From contig NZ_VTFV01000003.1 in NCBI RefSeq assembly GCF_009192745.1, positions 372,001-436,000 on the forward strand: DNA of 64,000 bases, written 5' to 3'. The first letter of the stretch is position 1. The number at the start of each line of letters is the position of its first letter. The stretch is from Arthrobacter citreus (GTDB taxonomy: Bacteria > Actinomycetota > Actinomycetes > Actinomycetales > Micrococcaceae). The notes below the pieces were generated by a model that searched no databases, was not told where the DNA came from, and was given only the letters and a program-made list of their open reading frames with translations. Position numbers and translations under genes: made by a program. This document shows positions 58,963 to 64,000 of the stretch, piece after piece.

Positions 58963-60561
58963 CTATGCCAGGGTAACGAGCTCCAGGTAACCCTCGTTCC
59001 AGTGGTCCTCGTCGCCGTCGGGCAGCAGGACCACCCGTTCCGGGTTCAGGGCCGCTACGGCGCCTTCATCGTGGCTGACCATGACGACGGCGCCGGAGTA
59101 GTTGCTCAGGGCGCCCAGGATCTCCTCGCGGGAGGCCGGGTCAAGGTTGTTGGTGGGCTCATCCAGGAGAAGCACGTTGGCTGAGGACGCCACGATCGTG
59201 GCCAGGGCCAGGCGCGTCTTTTCACCGCCGGAGAGCACGCCTGCAGGCTTGTCCACATCGTCACCGCTGAACATAAAGGAACCCAGGACGCTGCGGACCT
59301 CGGCGTCGTCCATGTCCGGCGCTGCGGAGCGCATGTTCTCCAGGACGCTGCGGTCCGTGTCCAGGGTTTCGTGCTCCTGGGCGTAGTAGCCGATCTTCAG
59401 GCCGTGTCCGGGGATGATGCGTCCCGTGTCCGGAGTGTCCACACCGGCGAGCATACGCAGCAGGGTGGTTTTACCGGCACCGTTCAGGCCCAGGATGACT
59501 ACCTTGGAACCACGGTCAATGGCCAGGTCAACGTCGGTGAAGATCTCCAGGGATCCGTAGCTCTTGCTCAGGCCTTCAGCCATCATGGGCGTCTTGCCGC
59601 AGGGTGCGGGATCCGGGAAGCGCAGGGCTGCCACCCGGTCCGTGGCCCGTACTGAATCCAGTCCGCTCATTAGCCGGTCAACACGCTTGAGCATGCTCTG
59701 GGCAGCGGAAGCGCCGGAGGCACGGGCCTTCATCTTGTTGGCCTGTGCCAGCAGGGCGCCGGCCTTCTTTTCGGTATTGGCGCGTTCGCGCTTGCGGGCA
59801 CGCTCATCCGTTTCACGCTGGATCTTGTAGCGCTTCCAGTCCATGTTGTAGATGTCGATCGTGGCGCGGTTGGCGTCCAGGCTGAAGACTTTGTTGACGG
59901 TCGCTTCGAGCAGGCCGGTGTCGTGGCTGATCACGATCAGGCCGCCGGTATGGTTCTTGAGGAACTCACGCAGCCAGGCGATCGAGTCGGCGTCGAGGTG
60001 GTTGGTGGGCTCATCGAGGAGCATGGTCTCGGCGTCGGAGTAGAGAATCCGGGCCAGTTCCACACGGCGGCGCTGGCCGCCGGAGAGGGTCTTCAGCGGC
60101 TGGTTCAGCAGCCGGTCCGGAAGGGCCAGGTTGGCGCAGATGGTGGCGGCTTCGGACTCGGCGGCGTAACCGCCGGCGGAGAGGAACTCTGCCTCAAGCC
60201 GGTCATAGCGGTTCATGGCCTTGGCCGAGACCTTGGCATCATCGCTGGCCATCTCGTCCTGGCACTTCTTCAGCTCTGTGAGGACCTTGTCCAGGCCGCG
60301 GGCGGAGAGAATACGGTCACGCGCAAGCTGTTCCATGTCCGGGGTGCGCGGATCCTGCGGCAGGTAGCCAATGTCTCCGGTGCGCTTGATGTGCCCGGCT
60401 GCCGGAAGGGTCTCACCGGCCAGGACCTTGGTAAGGGTGGTCTTTCCGGCGCCGTTGCGGCCCACCAGCCCGATCTTGTCTCCCTTGTCCACACGGAATG
60501 AGACCGCTTCCATGAGCAGGCGTGCGCCGGCACGCAGCTCGAGTTCAGATACGGCAATCAC
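58963..60561 (-). CDS. ABC-F family ATPase (translation factor type)
   Basis: 532 residues from GTG at 60561. Two ABC domains: GRNGAGKTTLTKVL with LSGGQRRRVELARIL and LLDEPTNHLD, then GLNGAGKTTLLRML with LSGGEKTRLALA and LLDEPTNNLD. The linker (about 235-300) is very basic and coiled. No membrane domain, as expected for ribosome-associated ABC-F proteins. It resembles Rv1473-type factors; whether it gives antibiotic protection is unknown. In-frame sequence upstream crosses bioY promoter DNA and is not likely translated. Confidence 0.92.
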   Translation of the reverse strand: MIAVSELELRAGARLLMEAVSFRVDKGDKIGLVGRNGAGKTTLTKVLAGETLPAAGHIKRTGDIGYLPQDPRTPDMEQLARDRILSARGLDKVLTELKKCQDEMASDDAKVSAKAMNRYDRLEAEFLSAGGYAAESEAATICANLALPDRLLNQPLKTLSGGQRRRVELARILYSDAETMLLDEPTNHLDADSIAWLREFLKNHTGGLIVISHDTGLLEATVNKVFSLDANRATIDIYNMDWKRYKIQRETDERARKRERANTEKKAGALLAQANKMKARASGASAAQSMLKRVDRLMSGLDSVRATDRVAALRFPDPAPCGKTPMMAEGLSKSYGSLEIFTDVDLAIDRGSKVVILGLNGAGKTTLLRMLAGVDTPDTGRIIPGHGLKIGYYAQEHETLDTDRSVLENMRSAAPDMDDAEVRSVLGSFMFSGDDVDKPAGVLSGGEKTRLALATIVASSANVLLLDEPTNNLDPASREEILGALSNYSGAVVMVSHDEGAVAALNPERVVLLPDGDEDHWNEGYLELVTLA

Positions 60562-60652
60562 TAAGGAGGGACCTTTCGAAGGGGTGGGTTGTACGCATGT
60601 TGGTACGCAGAATCTGCGAAGGCAGCCTTCCAAGTCTACCGGCTTTACCAGA

Positions 60653-60658
60653 ATTGTA
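60653..60658 (-). promoter_or_regulatory. -10 box of the ABC-F gene
   Basis: Minus-strand TACAAT, near consensus, about 95 bases upstream of the GTG. No good -35 is seen. Confidence 0.4.
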
Positions 60659-60768
60659 GGAACCCGACAAAGGAGATCGGCCTTAGGCGGGTCTAGTCTC
60701 GGAAATGCCGGGGCGGTTTCCCCGGAGGCTTGAGACGCACTTGTAGGACCCCGACGAAACGAGCATAA

Positions 60769-61500
60769 ATGCCAGCCGCCCCAGACCCCGCTGCCCCTTC
60801 CCGCCCGGATCCCTCCCCCGCCCCTATGGCCTCCCCCGGCACGCCCTCCACCCGAGAGGCCAGTTACGGCTCGAATGGAGCGCCAAACGAGCCGCATGTG
60901 GCCTCTCGGCGCAAGTGGGGCGCGGCCGACCTGTCCTACGTTGCGGTCTTTGCGGCACTGATCGCAGCATTCTCGCTGCTGCCCGGGATTCCCCTGGCCG
61001 CCGGAGTTCCCATCACCCTGCAGACCCTCGCCGTCATCCTGACCGGCATGGTCCTGGGTCCGGCCCGCGGCGCAGCAGCCGCAGGCCTCTACCTTGCGGC
61101 CGGCTTTGCCGGACTGCCTGTCTTTAGCGGGTTCAGTTCCGGCATCGGAGTCCTTGCCCGCCCCTCGGCCGGATACCTGGTCTCCTTCCCGCTGGCAGCG
61201 CTGGTGGTTGGACTGCTGGTGCGCGTGGTGCTGAGCCGGATCCGCCGGGCGCGGTTCGCCGGGTTGTTCGCTGCGGGGCTGGGAACCAGCTTCCTGGTGG
61301 TCCATCCGCTGGGGATTGCGGGCCTGATGCTCAACGCCGGCCTCTCCTTCCCGGCAGCCCTCACGGCAGATGTGGCTTTCTGGCCAGGGGACGTGCTCAA
61401 GAACCTGGCAGCAGCTGCGGTTGCGGTAAGCGTCTTCGCCGCGTTCCCGCGGCTGGCCCCGCAGGCGAAGCCGCGCCGGAAGACGGCACGCAGCTCATGA
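60769..61500 (+). CDS. bioY: Biotin ECF transporter S component BioY
   Basis: 243 residues from ATG at 60769. The membrane core (about 50-235) has six spans with LAVILTGMVLGPARGA and AGLPVFSGFSSGIGVLARPSAGYL, the BioY signature. The first 43 residues are Pro/Ala/Ser-rich and unusual for the family; GTG at 60898 would give a 200-residue protein of ordinary size. A 58-base dyad (60852-60909) covers that GTG. Neither start has a good ribosome site. The stop overlaps bioM in ATGA. It captures biotin for the BioMN energising module. Confidence 0.9.
   Translation: MPAAPDPAAPSRPDPSPAPMASPGTPSTREASYGSNGAPNEPHVASRRKWGAADLSYVAVFAALIAAFSLLPGIPLAAGVPITLQTLAVILTGMVLGPARGAAAAGLYLAAGFAGLPVFSGFSSGIGVLARPSAGYLVSFPLAALVVGLLVRVVLSRIRRARFAGLFAAGLGTSFLVVHPLGIAGLMLNAGLSFPAALTADVAFWPGDVLKNLAAAAVAVSVFAAFPRLAPQAKPRRKTARSS
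60852..60909. repeat. Large imperfect dyad at the start of bioY
   Basis: Two 22-base arms (60852-60873 and 60888-60909) match at 18 of 22 positions as inverted repeats: an outer 11-bp perfect stem and an inner seven-bp perfect stem separated by a four-base internal loop, with a 14-base apical loop. It lies within or just before the bioY coding region and covers the alternative GTG start at 60898. It could be a regulator site, an RNA switch or a palindromic repeat unit. Confidence 0.8.
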
Positions 61501-62216
61501 CTGTCCAGTTCCGTGCTGCCGAGGTACGGGCGCCGGATGCCGAGCCTGGAGCCCAGCCCATCCTGCATCCTTTTTCCCTGGAGCTGCACGAATCCCGGAT
61601 AGCGGTCATCGGAGCCAACGGCTCCGGCAAATCCACGCTCCTGCGCCTGATCAACGGCCTGCTGCTGCCTTCAAGCGGCAGCGTCAGCGTGGACGGGGCG
61701 GACACGGCCCGTCAGGGGCCGCTGGTGCGGCGCCGGGTGGGGTTTGTGTTCACGGACCCGCTTTCCCAGCTGGTCATGCCCACGGGACGGGACGACGTCG
61801 AACTCTCACTGCGGCGCAGCATCCGCAGCACGGCCGAACGCCGGGCCGCGGCGGAACACGTCCTGGAACGCTTTGGCCTGCTGCGCCTGGCCGACCGCAG
61901 CATCTATGACCTCTCCGGCGGTGAGCGGCAGCTGATGGCGCTGGCTGCAGTCTTGGCAACGGACCCGGACATCCTCGTAGCCGATGAACCGAGCACGTTA
62001 CTGGACCTGCGCAACACTGCGCACCTGCGGAACGTCCTGGCCGGTCTCCCCCAGCAGGTCATCTACACCACCCACGATCTGGACTTCGCGGCCGACGCCC
62101 AGCGGGTACTGGTGGTGGAAGGCGGACGGATCGTTCGGGACGGTCCGCCGGAAGAGAGCATTGCAGCCTACCGGCAGCTCGCGGCCGGGGAACCCGCCGG
62201 TCAGTGGACGGAGTGA
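61497..62216 (+). CDS. bioM: ECF transporter ATPase BioM
   Basis: 239 residues. GANGSGKSTLL (Walker A), LSGGERQLMALAAVL (signature), ILVADEPSTLLD (Walker B) and TTHDLDF (switch His) are intact; the Q-loop region reads VFTDPLSQLVMPT. It powers biotin uptake with BioY and BioN. Start overlaps the bioY stop (ATGA), and bioN follows four bases later, so stoichiometric expression is expected. Confidence 0.95.
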   Translation: MTVQFRAAEVRAPDAEPGAQPILHPFSLELHESRIAVIGANGSGKSTLLRLINGLLLPSSGSVSVDGADTARQGPLVRRRVGFVFTDPLSQLVMPTGRDDVELSLRRSIRSTAERRAAAEHVLERFGLLRLADRSIYDLSGGERQLMALAAVLATDPDILVADEPSTLLDLRNTAHLRNVLAGLPQQVIYTTHDLDFAADAQRVLVVEGGRIVRDGPPEESIAAYRQLAAGEPAGQWTE

Positions 62217-62220
62217 ATCC

Positions 62221-62841
62221 GTGAGGAACTCCCTGCAGCTGGGCGCCTACCGCCCGGGCAGCAGCCTTGTTCACCGGGCGCCGCTGGGACTGAAGGCGGC
62301 CGCCGTCGTCCTGGGCTCACTGGCTATGCTCGCTGCCGCGCATCCGCTGGCAACGGGAGCCGGGGCACTGCTGACGGTGCTGGCCTACGCCGGTGCCGGA
62401 CTGCTGCGTGAACTCGCCATGCCGCTGAAGCTGATGTGGCCGGTCCTGCTGATCCTCGGCGCGTTCCAGTTCTGGCAGGCCGGGCCCTGGACAGCGGTAA
62501 CAGTGACGGGCAACATCCTGGTGTGTGTGATGGCCGCCCGGCTGCTGGTACTCACTGTCCCGGTGCCTCAACTGCTCGACGGCGTGGTGAAGCTGGTGCG
62601 GCCGCTGCGGGTTTTCGGGGCAGATCCGGAACGGTTTGGGCTGGCGCTGGCCCTGATGCTGCGCAGTGTTCCCTACCTGCTGGGTTCGGCCGCGGATGTC
62701 CGCGACTCCGCGAAGGCGAGGGGGCTGGAACGCAGTCCCCGGGCGCTTGCCGTCCCGGTAGTGATCCGAACGGTGGCCTATGCACAGCAGACCGGAGATG
62801 CCCTGGCCGCCCGCGGCATCGGTGAGCCGGACCGGGACTGA
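62221..62841 (+). CDS. bioN: ECF transporter transmembrane component BioN
   Basis: 206 residues from GTG at 62221, with GGAG nine bases upstream. About five spans. ALALMLRSVPYLLGSAADVRDSAKARGLERSPR contains the cytoplasmic coupling helices with the two A-R-G-like motifs that bind the ATPase. It completes the bioYMN set. The open frame extends far upstream across bioM, but that part is out of place. Confidence 0.92.
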   Translation: MRNSLQLGAYRPGSSLVHRAPLGLKAAAVVLGSLAMLAAAHPLATGAGALLTVLAYAGAGLLRELAMPLKLMWPVLLILGAFQFWQAGPWTAVTVTGNILVCVMAARLLVLTVPVPQLLDGVVKLVRPLRVFGADPERFGLALALMLRSVPYLLGSAADVRDSAKARGLERSPRALAVPVVIRTVAYAQQTGDALAARGIGEPDRD

Positions 62842-62857
62842 ACGCCAGCCCCAACGC

Positions 62858-62898
62858 CGGAAGGGCGGACACCCGATAAGCAGGTGTCCGCCCTTCCG
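62858..62898. terminator. Bidirectional terminator between bioN and sufT
   Basis: A perfect 16-bp stem (62858-62873 with 62883-62898) and nine-base loop between convergent stops. Confidence 0.85.
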
Positions 62899-62920
62899 AG
62901 CGTATTGAAGCCAGGCCCGG

Positions 62921-63250
62921 CTAGATGTTAAAGCCGAGGGCCCGCATCTGGTCGCGGCCGTCGTCGGTGATCTTCTCAGGTCCCCACGGCGGCATCCACA
63001 CCCAGTTCAGCCGGAACTCGTCGACGATCCCTTCAAGTGCCTTGCCGGTCTGCTCCTCGATGACATCGGTCAGCGGGCAGGCGGCAGTCGTCAGGGTCAT
63101 GTCGATGAGCAGGGCTCCGTCTTCGGCATACTTCAGCCCGTACAGCAGGCCCAGGTCGACGACGTTCACCCCCAGCTCGGGGTCAATGACGTCCTTGAGG
63201 GCCTCCTCGACGTCCTCCAGGGACGTCTGGGCCAGGTTGGCGTCGCTCAT
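62921..63250 (-). CDS. sufT: Fe-S cluster assembly factor SufT (MIP18/DUF59)
   Basis: 109 residues. DVIDPELGVNVVDLGLLYGL and MTLTTAACPLTDVIEEQ, the latter with the single conserved Cys, define the MIP18-like domain. It helps mature iron-sulfur proteins. The C-terminal PPWGPEKITDDGRDQMRALGF is typical of SufT. It lies 35 bases downstream of sufC on the same strand and is probably the last gene of the suf operon. Start ATG at 63250. Confidence 0.93.
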   Translation of the reverse strand: MSDANLAQTSLEDVEEALKDVIDPELGVNVVDLGLLYGLKYAEDGALLIDMTLTTAACPLTDVIEEQTGKALEGIVDEFRLNWVWMPPWGPEKITDDGRDQMRALGFNI

Positions 63251-63285
63251 GTTCTGCTCCTCGTATTCCGGCGTGCCTGGTGTAC

Positions 63286-64000
63286 TCAGGCGCTGACTGC
63301 GCCGGTCTTCGCGAACCGGTCGTAGCCTTCTTCTTCAAGGCGGTCTGCAAGCTCGGGGCCGCCCTGTTCGGCGATCCGGCCGTCGACGAACACGTGCACG
63401 TAATCCGGCTTGATGTAGCGCAGGATCCGCGTGTAGTGCGTAATCAGCAGGGTACCCATGTTGCCGTTTTCATGCTCGCGGTTGACGCCTTCGGAGACAA
63501 CCTTCAGGGCATCGACGTCCAGGCCGGAGTCGGTCTCGTCGAGGATGGCGAACTTGGGGTGGAAGAGCTCAAGCTGCAGGATCTCCACGCGCTTCTTTTC
63601 ACCGCCGGAGAAGCCTTCGTTGACGTTGCGCTGGGCAAAATCGGCGTCGATGCGCAGCTGCTCCATGGCGCCCTTGACGTCCTTGGTCCAGTGGCGCAGG
63701 GAGGGTGCTTCGCCGTCGAGCGCCGTCTTGGCGGTGCGCAGGAAGTTGGTCATGGTGACACCCGGAACCTCAACCGGGTACTGCATGGCCAGGAAGAGAC
63801 CTGCGCGGGCGCGCTCGTCAACGCTCATTGCCAGGACGTCTTCGCCGTCCAGGGTGATGGAGCCGCTGTCTACGGTGTAGCGCGGGTGGCCGGCGATGGT
63901 GGAAGCAAGAGTGGACTTGCCGGAGCCGTTCGGGCCCATGATGGCGTGCGTCTCGCCGGTGTTGATCTTCAGGCTGACGCCCTTCAGGATCTGCTTCTTG
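63286..64000 (-). CDS. sufC: Fe-S assembly ATPase SufC, 5' end beyond window
   Basis: 238 residues visible, missing only the first few. Reading in from the right edge it begins KKQILKGVSLKINTGETHA, followed by MGPNGSGKSTL (Walker A), FSGGEKKRVEILQL (signature), FAILDETDSGLD (Walker B) and LLITHYTRIL (switch His). SufC works with SufB and SufD as the scaffold ATPase for cluster assembly. The sufB and sufD genes should lie to the right, beyond the window. Confidence 0.95.
   Translation of the reverse strand, partial: KKQILKGVSLKINTGETHAIMGPNGSGKSTLASTIAGHPRYTVDSGSITLDGEDVLAMSVDERARAGLFLAMQYPVEVPGVTMTNFLRTAKTALDGEAPSLRHWTKDVKGAMEQLRIDADFAQRNVNEGFSGGEKKRVEILQLELFHPKFAILDETDSGLDVDALKVVSEGVNREHENGNMGTLLITHYTRILRYIKPDYVHVFVDGRIAEQGGPELADRLEEEGYDRFAKTGAVSA

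Noticed and set aside
60562-61305. N-terminal extension of the ABC-F protein
   Set aside because: The extra frame crosses the bioY gene on the other strand and the promoter region; GTG 60561 begins the conserved ABC domain.
1-64000. CRISPR arrays, insertion sequences, prophage or integrase genes
   Set aside because: I saw no direct-repeat arrays, transposase motifs or phage structural genes; gene content is continuous chromosomal housekeeping.

Overview
The window is typical chromosome of a high-GC Gram-positive bacterium (Actinomycetota). A complete Pup-proteasome locus, mycothiol ligase MshC, a GlgM-type maltose-1-phosphate synthase divergent from GlgC, a two-domain PafB-PafC regulator, and many genes that start a few bases after a TANNNT box all point to the order Micrococcales. 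Gene content and order resemble Arthrobacter and its relatives in the Micrococcaceae; that last step is inference. I see no prophage, insertion sequence, CRISPR array, rRNA or plasmid gene. One tRNA gene (Leu, anticodon GAG) is present.

Layout. 1-17.4 kb is almost wholly minus strand: a truncated polyprenol-phosphate-mannose synthase, a 0.47-kb gene-free leader, an amidohydrolase, then a block matching the classical actinobacterial order helY-tatC-tatA-(small membrane protein)-pafBC-(two FKBP isomerases)-pafA-prcA-prcB-pup-dop-mpa. Pup is activated by Dop, attached by PafA, and unfolded with its substrates by Mpa into the PrcAB core. 17.5-27 kb holds tRNA methyltransferase TrmI, an M50 membrane protease coupled to a HAD phosphatase, a PAC2 protein, mshC, uppP, two small proteins, an acyl-CoA dehydrogenase and an M20 peptidase. 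27.1-31.9 kb holds tRNA-Leu with a strong terminator, a CNNM/CorC transporter, an amino-acid permease with an overlapping universal stress protein, and kynureninase.

31.9-38.4 kb is a beta-oxidation regulon: thiolase, FabG4-type reductase and MaoC hydratase run leftward; a TetR regulator and a 698-residue acyl-CoA-oxidase-like enzyme run rightward. A palindrome in the shared promoter is the likely operator. 38.4-41.1 kb is the divergent glgM/glgC pair. 41.1-50.7 kb holds an unusual Cys4-domain SDR protein, a calcium-type P-ATPase, a YeiH-like exporter, PepN, a cupin and a lipoate ligase with inverted domain order. 50.8-57 kb holds rpmE2, a lipoprotein, a SpoU methyltransferase, a TauE exporter, an ABC ATPase, serB and two SDR genes including fabG. 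57.3-58.9 kb is a three-gene run ending in SURF1; then come an ABC-F ATPase, the bioY-bioM-bioN biotin transporter, sufT and a truncated sufC.

I found no clearly new multi-gene system. The best leads are a large imperfect dyad at the start of bioY, the SDR protein with an N-terminal Cys4 module and altered catalytic motifs, the inverted lipoate ligase, the oxidase-type beta-oxidation cluster with its operator, the long ppm1 leader, and a palindrome at the predicted start of the rpmE2 transcript.
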